From Epiperipatus broadwayi (Eukaryota > Onychophora > Udeonychophora > Euonychophora > Peripatidae), in contig JAQFVV010013076.1 of NCBI GenBank assembly GCA_028023455.1, positions 186,001 to 250,000 on the forward strand: DNA of 64,000 nt, given 5' to 3'. Shown one piece after another: positions 36,665-48,410 of the stretch; within the stretch, counting starts at the first letter, position 1, and every line of letters starts with the position of its first letter. The position numbers and the translations under genes are program-made. The notes below the pieces were generated by a model. The model ran no database searches, had not been told where the DNA came from, and saw only the letters and a program-made list of their open reading frames with translations.

Positions 36665-36730
36665 TTATATACATGTGAAAAGGATAAATGATCTCCAATA
36701 TAAGTATTTAGTGCTGAACCAGCATTCATT
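36665..36730 (-). ncRNA. Hammerhead ribozyme, family B left-arm copy, inactivated
   Basis: The minus strand reads CCAA, CUAAUGA, AUGCUGGUUCAGCAC, UAAA, UACUUAUA, UUGG. The invariant G5 is A and the G of GAAA is U. Stem I is preserved (GUGAUC/GAUCAU with one wobble). It is almost certainly inactive, while its partner arm is intact. Confidence 0.7.
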
Positions 36731-36880
36731 AGTTGGTTCAGATCACCATCTCCCACACATATATACAATCATTGCTCAGTTTATATTAAGATAGCAAATC
36801 TTTAAGCTTGTCCATTAAAGTTTAAACATTTTTTATTTTAATATAAACTGAGTATTGATTGTATATATGTTTGGGAAATG

Positions 36881-36939
36881 ATGATCTGGACCAACTGATG
36901 AGTGCGGGTTCAGCACGAAATACGCATATTGGAGATCAT
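36881..36939 (+). ncRNA. Hammerhead ribozyme, type I, family B, intact
   Basis: In order: AUGAUC (distal stem I), UGGA loop, CCAA (proximal stem I), CUGAUGA, stem II GUGC-GGGUUCA-GCAC, GAAA, stem III UACGCAU with the preceding A, cleavage triplet AUA, UUGG, A, GAUCAU. Every conserved core residue is present and all four helices pair; stem III is tiny and self-complementary, as in PLE and retrozyme hammerheads that work as dimers. Predicted self-cleavage is after 36928 in the plus-strand RNA. The copy at 60892-60950 shows compensatory stem I changes. Confidence 0.88.
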
Positions 36940-37236
36940 TTTTTATCTTTTTCACATGTAAGTATTCATGTGCATCAATTGTATAAGATAGATTGGATAG
37001 ATGTAGGGAGCTTGAAAGTTCGATTTGAAGTCCCTTATTATTACATTAAGTTTAGTATAGACAATATACACATATTTACATTTTTATGAATTTGGTAAAT
37101 TGGTGAAATATTTAAGTAAAAAAAAAGTTGTTTATACAGAATTTAATTATTTACGAACATAAAAATTAAATAAATGCTTATTAATAATACCTTACCCAAG
37201 TTTGAATATAATTCAGTCGCATGATAATAGAATGAT

Positions 37237-37410
37237 CTAATTAGAGGGGATTTGAACCCAGACTTTCAGGCTATTAGTGCTGGTTCAGAACGAAATACGT
37301 ATATTGGAGATCATTTATTCTTTTTACATGTATGCGGTCATGTGTATCGGCTGTATAAGATGATAATCAAAGGGAATCTGAAACTCTAGGTTCAAATCCC
37401 TCCAATTAGA
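37237..37410 (+). mobile_element. Hammerhead element family B, short TIR copy B3
   Basis: The inverted ends CTAATTAGAGGGGATTTGAA and TTCAAATCCCTCCAATTAG bound 174 bp. Inside is the second half of the family B motif (CAGAACGAAATACGTATATT, then GGAGATCATT). The first half is degenerate (CTATTAGTGCTGG for CTGATGAGTGCTGG) and the 5' strand of stem I is missing, so the ribozyme is dead. Confidence 0.7.
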
Positions 37411-38149
37411 GCTAGCTTAACATATATATATTGTACATGTATTTAAATTGAATGGTCTATAACTACATTATAAGGCTGTAACCATAAATATATTACAGTA
37501 TTTGTTAATAGTAATATTTTTATAAGTAAAATAAAAAATTTCGTAGATTTCTATTATTTGAACCGAATTGATATTACCGACATGACAATGGAAGCTTCAT
37601 TCTTACAATATATTTCCGGAAAATGAGGGTTAATTACATTTTAATAAAATTCAAAACGTGATTCGTCATTGTTGCGACTACTTCAAGAAAGGATGTGAAA
37701 TAATAAAAAATCAATATATATCGTTCGTTAGTAGAAATAGCTAACATGCTTAATGTGATTCAGAACTGACCCAAGGGTAGGCAACAGTCTAAATATTTTT
37801 TATCTACTTCACCCGAACCGGCCGAGAAATTAAAAAAAAAAAACAACAATTGATTTGCGAATTTTTCTGACTACCATCAGCAATAACAACAGTAGGCAAA
37901 AACAAAATTGATATTTATAAATAAACATTTCGTTTGGAAAACAACGTAATTTCGGTATACTATTATAAATTGTTGCGAATTTTTACCCATTGAGATTTTA
38001 AGTGTTATATATATATTAAACTTTGTAGTTTGGATTCACTTGAACCTACTCCGAGTTACTGCTACTGCCATTAATGTTAGAAGCCCTTAAAAATGAGATT
38101 TTATAAATGTATATTTTTTTGTCAAACTAAAATTGTAAATAATTGTCAA
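37411..38149. other. AT-rich spacer
   Basis: Nothing recognised apart from A tracts. Confidence 0.4.
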
Positions 38150-38220
38150 GCGTTGGTGGCTTAGTGGTTAGCATAGCTGCCTTTCAAGCAGCTGGCCCGG
38201 GTTCGCTTCCCGGTCAACGC
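38150..38220 (+). tRNA. tRNA-like sequence with full cloverleaf, UUC anticodon position
   Basis: The acceptor stem GCGTTGG/TCAACGC has 7 pairs, the D arm is GCTTAGTGGTTAGC, the anticodon arm GCTGC-CTTTCAA-GCAGC would read Glu (UUC), and the T arm is CCGGG-TTCGCTT-CCCGG. The T-loop A58 of normal tRNAs is C here, and this change is shared by all copies but one. Flanks TGTCAA and TTTGACA extend the acceptor helix. Three diverged relatives with other anticodon triplets in the window point to a tRNA-derived repeat family, not a working tRNA gene. Confidence 0.4.
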
Positions 38221-38611
38221 TTTGACATATAAAATCGTAAATAATTAAAAACTGTGTATTGGGTGTTAGCTTTTAAATAGTTTAGCAGAAGGTAAAAATC
38301 TATGCAAACCACCTGTCCTTCTTCTAAATAATAATAAAAAAAATAACATATCCCTAACCAGATATGTTAAATGCTGGTTGATGAGAGTTTTTAAATGTTC
38401 AAGAATAACTAAATACCCATTCAGAATTTGGATAGTAATCTATGTTGGTTTTTAGTCTAGTTACTTGAAAAAATAATCTTAAACAGGGTTAAGTGCAATG
38501 GTAGACTGTCATGTTTTGGAGTATGAGGTCCTTGAATTCATACCAGTGCTGGCACTTTTAATGTACGATTTTCGTAAGAACCCTCCACGTATTAAAGTCA
38601 TTAATTATTTG

Positions 38612-39040
38612 TTTTTTTATCATCACCATTTTCAACCATTATCGATCCACTGCAAGATGGTTTCTCCAAATTCAATTCATATTCTCTGATGTCTGGTTTC
38701 TCCACATCACCCCTGCACACTTCCCTATTCCATCCTTCTATCTCACATGTTTGTCGCTTTCTAGGTCTTTTACTATCTCTTAGAATTCAGTTTAAGATTT
38801 AAACCATTCATTTATCATCATTTTTCTACCATATGTCCAGCCTAATTCAACTTCAGTCTTTTAATTCTTTCCGTGATGTCAGTATCACCTGATTGTTCTC
38901 TCACCCATGATTTCATTTTTGATCACATCTTGTTCAGAGTTACATCTTTCCAACTTTGTTGAGTAGTTTGAAAGTCTTTATATTGCTCTTCTGTCAAACT
39001 TTTCCCAGTCCAAATGCAAATCTCAACTGAGTCATGCATA
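38612..39040 (-). pseudogene. 3' end of a LINE reverse transcriptase ORF (copy 2), decayed
   Basis: This is the same tail as at 1853-2125 but extends farther upstream. Recognisable complements include TCTCCACATCACCCCTGCAC, TCACCTGATTGTTCTCTCAC (the REQ-G-TD segment) and 'gatcacatcttgttcagagttac'. The frame is broken by substitutions and small indels. It was inserted in minus orientation and is 5'-truncated. Confidence 0.75.
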
Positions 39041-39287
39041 CAAAAGATATATATATGCCAACTATGACACAATCAGCCTTATTTAAAACTGTTATTTCTA
39101 ATATTGTAATGATTAAAAAGATATAATATATTAATATTACTAAAAAATAGAGATTTAATTTTTTAAACCTAATTTTAAAATGAAAAAATTACTATAATCA
39201 GAGAAATAGAATTTTAAAATATTTATATTTTACAAGATTTGTAATCTTCACAATTGATATAAAACTTTTTTTTTTCCACATGTCAAA

Positions 39288-39360
39288 GCGTTGACCAGGA
39301 AGCGAACGCGGGCCAGCTGCGTGGAAGGCAGCTATGCTAACAACTAGGCCACCAACTGTT
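39288..39360 (-). repeat. tRNA-like repeat, copy 3
   Basis: Read on the minus strand it aligns with 38150-38220: GTTGGTGGCCTAGTTGTTAG, AGCTGCCTTCCACGCAGCT (UCC at the anticodon position), GTTCGCTTCCTGG, TCAACGCTTTGACA. The T stem has a mismatch. Same orientation-independent family. Confidence 0.65.
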
Positions 39361-39768
39361 GACGACATAAAACTTATGTTTGTTCTATAAAAAATACAAG
39401 AAAGTGAATGCATTTTCCATTTGATAGTAATATCAAAAATTATTTATTAAATTATAAATTCAATAAAATTACTTTATAAATTATAGACATTGAAAAATAT
39501 TATAGCATAATCATCAGCACGTACACATACCATGTCTGTGAGTTGGATTTGAATTCATTTCAAGTAACACTGAAAAACGTTTTCCTGCCACATATTCTAA
39601 ACAGGTTTTGATGTTTTATATATATTGCTAACCGATCTATAGCCCTTCTCTATTGGCTAGAGAATTGTTATCTAGATATTTTTAAGTAGAAGTTAAAACA
39701 AAATGCAACTCCCTTAAAATCATTAAACACATGATCACTATCTCTTATACTAGCACTTAATTTTTATT
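39361..39768. other. AT-rich spacer
   Basis: Nothing recognised. Confidence 0.4.
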
Positions 39769-40255
39769 AAACAAGGCAAAACTCTCTCATACAGTAACGC
39801 CATCCTGTGCCAACCAGAGTATAAAAGACAGTGATCATGTGATGTTTATTGGTTTAACACTAATCCTGCCTAATAGGATAGTGGTGGCTATGGTTGTTGA
39901 AGAGTCAAAGGCACCAAAATATATGGATGCTGAACTGAGTTCAGACCCATATGACTATATAAGCTATTGAGCTTAGATCAAAAATATTGTGTTTTCAATT
40001 TCATTCTCATGATTTTGTAGTTAAGTAGAGATAAAAGGTGGCTGCTGGAGGGTTGCATTAGATCCTAAGATCTAGATGCAGTGCTCTCAGATCCAAGGCT
40101 CCTCACTGATGAAGGCCACAAGCCAGAAACTAGTCTGGGAATATTGGATGAGTAGGCACTAGATAGGGATTTTATGCATAAGCCTTCTGGCATTCATTGA
40201 TTACTCTGGTTGGCACAGGGTGGCACTACTGTATGGAGAGAGTTTTGCCTTGTTT
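39769..40255 (+). mobile_element. Hammerhead element family A, complete copy
   Basis: The 487-bp element has terminal inverted repeats of about 54 bp: AAACAAGGCAAAACTCTC at the left and GAGTTTTGCCTTGTTT at the right, both continuing through GCCAACCAGAGTA or its complement. The ribozyme lies at 40091-40149, near the right end and in plus orientation. Between them is 270 bp of unique sequence with no frame. No clear target duplication is seen. Relatives: 8408 (truncated), 19753, 20319 and 32821. It is mobile without coding capacity; the RNA-based route is inferred from the ribozyme. Confidence 0.85.
40091..40149 (+). ncRNA. Hammerhead ribozyme, type I, family A, intact
   Basis: Layout: AUCCAA, internal loop GGCUC, CUCA, CUGAUGA, stem II A-GGC-CACAA-GCC-A, GAAA, stem III from ACUAGU (fully self-complementary), cleavage C of GUC at 40135, UGGG, loop AAUA, UUGGAU. 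Distal stem I (6 pairs) and proximal stem I (4 pairs) flank an internal loop where the known stem I-stem II tertiary contact would sit. The closing A-A mismatch of stem II is a weak point. The zero-loop stem III implies dimeric action on multimeric RNA. Confidence 0.83.
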
Positions 40256-41977
40256 AAAATCATTAATCAAACAACAATTGATAATCCTCATCAGAAACTC
40301 ATGTTTTTATTGATCTTTTTTTGGAGTCATCTAATTAAAGCTTTTTCTTCAATTTTTTTTTAAAATAAAAAAACATAAAATAAAATCAGAGAATATAAAT
40401 GCTTTAATTGTTTTGATTATACAAAGCAACATTATATTATCTTCCAACTGTTATTAACATTAGTTTTTTTTAACACTAGTATTCACAAAAATGGGCCACA
40501 ATATGTTTTTCTGTTTCTTTACGGTAACTGTCATTATTTATTACAAATATAATGTGGAAACAATTATTCAATACTGGTCATGCTTTGAATAAACAAATAA
40601 AGACTTAGGAAAAAATGAAAAGTGCATTCAAAATGCATTGCTGTCAATAAAGCATGCATTTGAAAGAGTGATTGTCCTGTGACGTACAGTAGAGTAGAAA
40701 TGTATCTTGGATCATTTTCGTAAGTGTGAGAATACTGAGAAGTCATTTAAAAATTATATTGATAATTTTATGCATATGTATTATTTTAAATGAATAATTA
40801 TTTAAACTGTATATATAATTAGTAAGAAAAATAACATTCAGTCATTAATAAAAGTGAAATATCTCAAGGTTATAAATGATGTATATTTAAATGTAATAAA
40901 GATAAGACATACAAATATTATTTTCATTTTTTTATATAATTAACATTCAGCTTGAAAAGATATTATATCACATATAAAATAATTTCTGTGATAAATAATG
41001 TGTTAAAATGATTATATAATTATTAAAATATTAAATAAATGTAAACATATTGCATTTAATTTGTAATGAAAAAACAAATTTACTTCTGAGTCTATAATCA
41101 ATGTGTTTTTTTAATAAAGGTTCTATGAATGCTTTAAACCTTAATACATATAAATAGTATGGACAAAACAATGATGTCAAGAATTTTTATCGTTGTTTTC
41201 TTTATTTGAAAATGACTCACGATTTTATATTTGTTTTTTATTAAGTGAATAATGTTTCTGCAATGACAGTTTCACTACTCCACTCTCATACAAGATAGGG
41301 ACTGTTTTATCTGCTTTTAACTCCTTTATGGAGGGATTTAATCAAATATATATATATATGATAAAATCACATATGAAAAAGATTTAAGACTAGATCCCTC
41401 CACAAGGTATTAAAAGGAGATAGAAATCAAATTCTACTTTGCACGAAAGTGGTGTAGTGGTTAATCTCTTGTCTAATGAATGGTTAATAAAAACTATTAA
41501 TATATTTCTATTCACTGGTTCTGTCATAAGAACTCCACATTCAAATAATGCTTGTTTTGGAAGAGAATACCTTTGAATATTTGTTTTGTTTAATATTTTT
41601 ACAGAGGAAGAACCAACTCTAATGTTTAACATATATTAAAATTGGTCAAATTTCATGAAGAATGAGCTGAAAGATACTTAAGTATTTAAAATATCAGTCT
41701 ACATGTAACAAACTATTTAATTATTTAATTATGTAATTATTCATGCATTTAAATAACTTTCATTTCTGTCTTCTTTACATTTGTCCATATTGATTATATT
41801 ACAGAAAATATGAAAAGAAAATGTAATTTCATTTTAATAATAAAAATAGTATTGGAATAAATGAAAATATATTTACAATCTAGAATTAAGCTTGCAAGTT
41901 AAATTTAAAATTTCATTTTTTTTCCAAAGAACAACGTGAACAATTCCCATTTTTATGTGTGACAAGCAAATAAATTG
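40256..41977. other. AT-rich spacer
   Basis: No gene. An (AT)n tract lies at 41345-41360. Minus frames at 40564-40746 and 41390-41632 have no domain. Confidence 0.4.
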
Positions 41978-44350
41978 AAACTATTGTGTTGCACTGTGAC
42001 TTCTTATTCGAAGACAGTAATCTCTCAGCCACTATGTGCAGAGAAATATGTTAGCCATTTAACCTTCCCTTTCCATTCCCCACCCCAAGTGTGCTGCATT
42101 CTTCTCCATCCTGCTCCATCTCATTTCCACAACATAATTTTTGTTAACTGTATGGCCTTTATAACCAAATCCCACTTATCTTTTCCCAAACCCAGCATAA
42201 AACCCAAGAATCCACTTTCTGTATAATCACTTTGTTTATATTTATTCTTCCACAACATTATTTTTACCCTTTCTTCTTGCATGCATTTGCATTCAATTAA
42301 CAGATGCCTAATATTTTATATGCCTTTCTTACACAACTTGCATACTAAATTGCCCACACTTTTTCATTTATGTGTATATTATATTCCCTTGTTGCTAAAG
42401 ATCCTGTTTGAGCCTTAAACAGTAAACAACTTTCCTTGCTATTATCATAAAGTAACTCACTCAATATTATGTTTACTTCTATAAATATTTAAACTCTTTT
42501 TACTCTCCATACTAGCTCTCCATCTTTCCAACTTTCTATTCTTTATTAATGCATCTATTCCATTCCTTGCCACTATAACACTCAACAATTCTCCTAACAC
42601 AATCATCCTACCTTTTGTATAAGTATACTGACATAAATATTTTATCCATATCCTCTGCATACTGTACTATCTTTCTCACCCATATTGTTTCCTGTCCTTT
42701 ACTCATAACCCAATTAAATGCAATTTTAGCTATTCTCTTATTATCCATAAATTGCAATCTACTGAAATTTTTCATTTTGCTTTTTGCATCTCTCATATAA
42801 AAGCTTGACCATCCCACTTCTCCTTGAATTACTTCCTTTGCCATCAACAACATCTGCATTTAATGCATGTCTTTGTAATTGTCTTTGTACTTTTTCTAAG
42901 TAATCTAACACCCCTTTACTAACACAGAAAGCATCATTACCATAATGTTAACCCTACTACTGCCATTACTCATAACCCAATTAAATGCAATTTTAGCTAT
43001 TCTCTTATTATCCATAAATTGCAATCTACTGAAATTTTTCATTTTGCTTTTTGCATCTCTCATATAAAAGCTTGACCATCCCACTTCTCCTTGAATTACT
43101 TCCTTTGCCATCAACAACATCTGCATTTAATGCATGTCTTTGTAATTGTCTTTGTACTTTTTCTAAGTAATCTAACACCCCTTTACTAACACAGAAAGCA
43201 TCATTACCATAATGTTAACCCTACTACTGCCATTCCCTTCCATACAATTCTATCTACATCATATTTATTTTATGAAAACATTATTAATTTCCTTATCAGT
43301 CCCTTTCTTTTGTTCACTTCATTTATCATTTTTTTCTCTCATTCATCCAAACAATTTCTTTGATTACATAAGATGATTTCAAAATAGTTAAACCTATTCA
43401 CCATACTTAATTTTATATTTCCCAACAAAAATTTTTTCTAGTTTTTTTTCTCAGTATTAGTCATCATTAGTTTTGATTTTTATTCACTAAATTTAATCCC
43501 ATCTTTTTAACTACCCTTGTGCATATCTTCAGCATAACTTCCATATCTTGCCTACTTTCTGCACACAAGCAGACATCCATATATAATATTTGATAATATA
43601 TATACTCCCTTGCCACCTATTAGTTGTATCTCTATCCCTCTTCCTATTCTTTCTATTGCTCTCTCCATTTCTCTCAAATATGACAAAACAAAATAGATGA
43701 CATAGGGCATATTTACCTTAGTCCCATCCCATTTTAACTTTCCTAACTGATTCTATTTTTCTTAATTGATAACTATAGTAATAATCACTTAATAAGATCC
43801 ACAAAAACTCCATTCACTCACAAATTTATTAAACTTACCCATAATATATTTCTATTTACTCTACCATATCCTTCTCTATATTAATAAAAAAAACATATAT
43901 AACTGTATATCTGTATTTTTACTCATATTTATAAATTGTGTAACTACAAATAAACTATCTCCTATAGACCTATCTGTTCAAAGACCTCCTTGCTTTTCTC
44001 CACTATATCAATTTCTTCCATCCATTTTGTAACCTGTCCAACTACTATATATGTAAAAAATTTAGATAACACTGACATTACAGATATTGATTTATAATTG
44101 CTTAACATTCTGTGATACTTATTCTTTCCTTTAAATAATAGCCTAATTCTTATCTTACTCCAACTATCATGAAAATCTCTCTTCTGTGCCATCTTATTAA
44201 AATATAATAGACTTAATTATGCTCTATATCCTAAATTTATTACCTTTTCTGCTTCCCATCCATCTAAACCTCTTGCCTTTCCACTTTTTAATTTATTCCT
44301 TTCCACATTCATTTCATTTTTGTAAACCTAATATTTCCATCACTATATGC
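41978..44350 (-). pseudogene. LINE-2-type element, decayed copy
   Basis: Read on the minus strand, reverse transcriptase segments appear in broken frames: KSGKARGLDGW near 44270, DSWSKIRIRLLFKGKN and NYKSISVMSVLSKFF near 44060-44190, and the GWSSFYMRDAKSKMK and NKRIAKIAFNWVMS segments near 42700-42830 and 43000-43090. The 3' untranslated tail reaches about 41985. The catalytic F-ADD region (about 43560-43600) is destroyed, and stops and frameshifts occur throughout. It extends farther 5' in the RT domain than the 62.4-kb copy can show here. A 267-bp tandem duplication interrupts it. Confidence 0.85.
42700..43233 (-). repeat. 267-bp perfect tandem duplication inside the decayed LINE
   Basis: 42700-42966 and 42967-43233 appear identical by eye, starting TACTCATAACCCAATTAAAT and ending CCCTACTACTGCCAT. 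The unit is 89 codons long, so the frame is kept. In the 62.4-kb LINE the segment occurs once, so the duplication is local and recent, later than the decay of the element. Confidence 0.9.
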
Positions 44351-44999
44351 CATGCTTATCTTCTGATTATACCTGATATCTATCTACAAAAGTTAAAACT
44401 AAAATATATAATTCATTATTTTTGTAAATTAATTTCTATGTGGTAGAAAAGTAGACTAAAAAATTGATTATTTTAGATGAATTACTAAGAATTACTCTTT
44501 TATTTTATATCATTAACACTATTTTAAAGTTTTTTTTTAAAAAAGTTTTTTTTTGCAGTATAATAATAAATTCCTTTAATTTATTTCATTTTAATTTTAA
44601 CTATGAGTACTATATTATCTATTTTTTTAAAAAAAAAACCTATATATTGTAATATCAAAATGCACAGCTCACATGAAAATCTCCCAAGGTTAATCTGCAT
44701 GTGAGCTCCACAGTGTGACATCCCATGATCAAATATTTTTCTTTTTATAGTCTCAGGGAGATACAAGAGACTCTACCACATTTATTCCTTGGAATAAATG
44801 ACAAGTGCTCAAATAATGACAAATTACAATTTCTTTGTATATTTACATCATTACAGTGCAATAATAATCTAATTGACAGCAATACATGGGAAACATCAAT
44901 CTATTAATCCTTTTACCCAGAATTGAATTTAGAATGATTACATATTATTTTATTTAAATATCCATTTATTAAAACAGTTAGAGAATCATTCATTTATTC
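44351..44999. other. AT-rich spacer with a short inverted pair
   Basis: AGCTCACATG at 44667 and CATGTGAGCT at 44698 form a hairpin with a loop of about 20 bp. Frames of 60-75 codons here have no domain. Confidence 0.4.
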
Positions 45000-45232
45000 T
45001 ACTACTGCTACTATTATTATTGTTGCTGTTGTTGTTGTTAATATTATTATCATTATCATCATCATCATTATTATTATCATTGTTATCATTATCATCATCA
45101 CCATTGTCATTTTTATTATTACTATCATTATCATCATCATTATCATCATTATTATTATCACTGCTATCATCATCATCATTACCATTGTCTTTATCATCAT
45201 TATCATCATCATCATCATTATTATTATTATGC
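45000..45232. repeat. Trinucleotide microsatellite, (ATT/ATC)n mixture
   Basis: About 230 bp of interspersed TTA, TCA and TTG triplets. The long frames on both strands (poly-N/D, poly-M/I, poly-S/L) are products of this repeat and not genes. Confidence 0.95.
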
Positions 45233-45515
45233 TTTGATAACGTACGGCACAATACATTTTAATTGTTTTTGGACAGATACAGATTCACTGCACAACAAGC
45301 TGACACTTCTACTATTTAGTAATACAATCAATCACAATACAGTTTTAAGACTTACTACACTTACTGTTTCAGAATAAGTTAAATCATTCATAAAATATGT
45401 TATTAGAAAAACTGCACTAATATCAATCATTTGAGGCTGTAATGCTGGTAAATAAAAATATTAACTAAGTGTAAGAGTCAGAAAACAGCATCTGCTTTAC
45501 ACTCATTTATGAATA

Positions 45516-45864
45516 GAAAATATATAAGTGAAGCATATGTTTTATGGTAGAAATATAGACTACTGCGTACTACTGCTCAAAGGAAGTTGCCAAATGCATG
45601 TGATTGGACAACACAAATGATATCACATAAAGAAAATATACAATTGAAACATAAGTTATGTGGTAGAAATGTATGACTACCACATACTACATCTCAATGG
45701 AAGTTGCTAAATACAAGTGACTGGATAATGGTATCACACAAAGAAAATAAATAAATGAAGCATGTGATATATGGTAGGAATGTATGTCTACCACATACTA
45801 CTGCTAAATATAATTTATTGTATGCAAGTAACCAGGCAACACAAATCATATCACAATCATAAAA
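45516..45864 (+). repeat. Degenerate tandem repeat, about 116-bp unit, 3 copies
   Basis: Units begin at 45516, 45632 and 45743 with GAAAATATA-type starts. Each contains 'gaagcat/gaaacat', 'tggtagaaatgta', 'taccacatacta', 'ggaagttgc' and 'acacaaatgatatcaca' landmarks in the same order. Units are 116, 111 and 122 bp and well diverged. No second site is seen in the window. Confidence 0.75.
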
Positions 45865-48140
45865 CTTTATGTATACAAAATAGCCAGAAATAAAAGTACA
45901 TTAGTCAAATAAATTTAATACACTCAATTATTCTTTCCCATGCCTGATTATTCCCAAACCTGTAAAATATTTTGTTAAAAACTATACAGTCCTTTTATTA
46001 TGTCCAAAGATCATTAATCTGCACTATTCATGTATAGATTAAATTATTAATTTTACAATTTTTATACTTAAGGCTAATGGTGATGACCATTGTTAATTCT
46101 GATTTTAAAATACTAAATACGTTTTTAAGAGAATGGTGATGGTTTGCAATAGTAAGCTAATTGTTTTACATAAAATTACTTTTTTTTAGGTCTACACAGA
46201 CTGAACTTGGTCATGGCTAATAAGAGTAGCAGACCATTGCCATTCTAATTTCTAAACAGATAAATTTTTATGTAAAATTATCCATAATCATTTATAAAAT
46301 ATTTTCAGTATAAATTGGATGCAGGAGATGGAACACCTAATATTAGTAATAGACTGTAATAACAGTATACTTAAAGTTCATACACATGACCCTTTTCATC
46401 ACCAAGTGTTCAAGCTTTGAATTTGGGTATTGATAGACTATTAATGGATTCAATTTATACAACATTGCTATGTTGGGCAGTCTTCAGTGAAGGCTGCAAC
46501 CATTTTCATTAATACACATTTATTTTCTTGTTCATTGGTTAGCATTTGGCAATATTTCACTCATTAACTGATGGCTGGTTTGTCCCAAAGCAGTAAACAC
46601 TATTGCAATTAGATGATATGCAGTTTGCATATAAAGTGGATACAATGTTCCTTGAGATGGTTTCATGTGATTTCACTGTGTCTTCTCAACCACTCATGAT
46701 AGACTTATGGCTTGCACCTAAGCTGGCTTGGCGAGAGTGGAGAAGATGATGGCTTTGTCTACTCTTCCATGATATGTTAACACAAGGCACAATATTAAGA
46801 ACAATAAAACATAATAAATATTTAAAGGATAATAAAATCATACCATCATGAATCCTATTTATAGTTCAATGAGCTCCCTTATCAAATAAATCAGTTACAT
46901 CATGGGTCATTTATATGTATCTATCCACTGGTTATAGATAACTCTTAAACTTCCTTACACTCTACACCTTATTTGTGCAATTACAGCTTTTATAAAATTT
47001 TATCTTTGAAACGGGATTATACCAAACTAACAGACAATGCTTTGACTAAACCACATAAGAATTTTATCTCCCTAATTAGCTGATCTGTTTATCGAGAATT
47101 TAATTACATTTTATAAAATAACATCATTTCCATCCACCTAATTATAAAACATCTTTACAATTGTTAACTAATGAAATATTTTGTTTTAAATTACTTTTAA
47201 AATACACTTAGAATTAGTCATGCCCATACATTTATCTGTGCATATACTTATATATTGAAATTGTTAGATGGGAAGTCGAACTCCAATAATACACTATTAC
47301 ATTAAATATTATAAATATCCATGCACTCACATGTCAGTAAGAGTTTAAAAAACTTAAGTGAATCACTTAAGTTTAGATTGCATTTCTATAAATACACCAA
47401 CTTTCACTGACCATGCTAAATCAGGGTGTGAGTCTATTGTGTGCCTGATGTTATAATCAAATTTTGAATCGTACAAATCTATTTAACCTGTGGCAGGAGA
47501 AAGATAATATCTCATTTTTGTTTAGTAAAAATGTTGAAAATCCTTAATTTAAAAATTTCTATTGAATTTTAAAATTATGTACATAAAGCATAGATACATA
47601 TTGCTTCAATATATCTATTAATTCTAATATTCTCACAGATAAATAATTATTTCTGGGAGCTTCAGTGTAGTAAAAATATAATATCTGAATTGCTGACATT
47701 TCAGTACAATAACAAGTATTTTTCTCAAAGCTTCTTCTTTCTCAAATCATAAGAATGTATGGGGTGAGATTTAAAATCGTTATTTTTATTTTTTGTTATT
47801 TTCTCCTCATTCTTAAATTCTATTGGTTCAGACATTTAAAAAAATATTTTATTCTCCAATAGCTTTTTCCCAATATGGTTAATTTTCTTCAATTCACATT
47901 TTATATATATATAACAGAAAACAAAAATTAAATAGATCAACTACAATAATAATGTCAGGGTGTCAAATACTTATATCCTGCATATCTTTCAAACAATGAA
48001 CAAGAAGAAATATAAGTTTGGAATAATAAATATCAAAAGTGAAATAGTGGATGTAAGAACAGATAATTATCAATGATATTATTGAAAAAAAATCAGAATC
48101 TAAAATAGAAGTGATACTACAGGAGATGATAATAAATTAA
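45865..48140. other. AT-rich region without identified genes
   Basis: The segment 46400-46760 is less AT-rich but has no frame, inverted ends or partner copy in the window. GGTGATG-type phrases repeat at 46080 and 46135. A short palindrome AAACTTAAGTGAATCACTTAAGTTT is at 47349. Confidence 0.4.
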
Positions 48141-48249
48141 AAACAAAGAGCTTTGCTAATTACTTTAACAAGCTTTGTTTATTACTTTAACAAGCTTTGT
48201 TGATAATATGCTAGCAAGAAAAAGCATTTAAAATATCTCTATCAGAAAC

Positions 48250-48318
48250 CACACCCAAATCCCAGATCAGTGGTTTCATACTTTGGCACCCCTCGATGAG
48301 GTGCTAGGGTAGATTCAG
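48250..48318 (-). ncRNA. Hammerhead unit, family C, decayed
   Basis: The minus strand reads CAUCGAGGGGUGCCAAAGUAUGAAACC; the CUGAGGA core has become UCGAGGG, so it should not cleave. The 3' part GAAACCACUGAUCUGGG is largely kept. It is the outer unit of the tandem pair. Confidence 0.55.
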
Positions 48319-48324
48319 ATCAGA

Positions 48325-48405
48325 AACCACACCCAAACCCCATATCAATGGTTTCATGCTTTGACACTCCTCAGTGAGGCATTGGGATAGCTTCAGATCT
48401 AGTGA
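48325..48405 (-). ncRNA. Hammerhead unit, family C, core kept but stem III weak
   Basis: Minus strand: CCCAA, UG, CCUCA, CUGAGGA, GUGUCAAAGCAU, GAAA, CCAUUGAUA, UGGGG, U, UUGGG. The core is intact (position 7 is variable in hammerheads) and stem I pairs as 5 plus 5. The stem III consensus GGUC has become GAUA, leaving one good pair. Confidence 0.6.
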
Positions 48406-48410
48406 AGTTA

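Larger units (their letters stand above)
36596..37047. mobile_element. Hammerhead element family B, foldback copy B2
   Basis: Left arm 36596-36789 and right arm 36838-37047 are diverged inverted copies around a 48-bp loop. Each arm carries the family B module with a hammerhead: intact in the right arm (plus strand) and mutated in the left arm (minus strand, 36665-36730). Outer ends contain ATAAGGGACATGGACTCGAA and its counterpart GAAGTCCCTTAT. Two short frames in these arms encode similar peptides (MYIC-GD-LDQLM-) only because they translate the repeat. Confidence 0.85.

Noticed and set aside
36571-37089. Two similar short ORFs beginning MYIC with a shared GD-LDQLM pattern
   Set aside because: They come from the two arms of the family B foldback, across the ribozyme sequence. 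The similarity reflects the DNA repeat, not protein conservation.
44986-45262. Open frames of 80-88 codons on both strands (poly-N/D, poly-M/I, poly-S/L)
   Set aside because: They are translations of a trinucleotide microsatellite in different frames.
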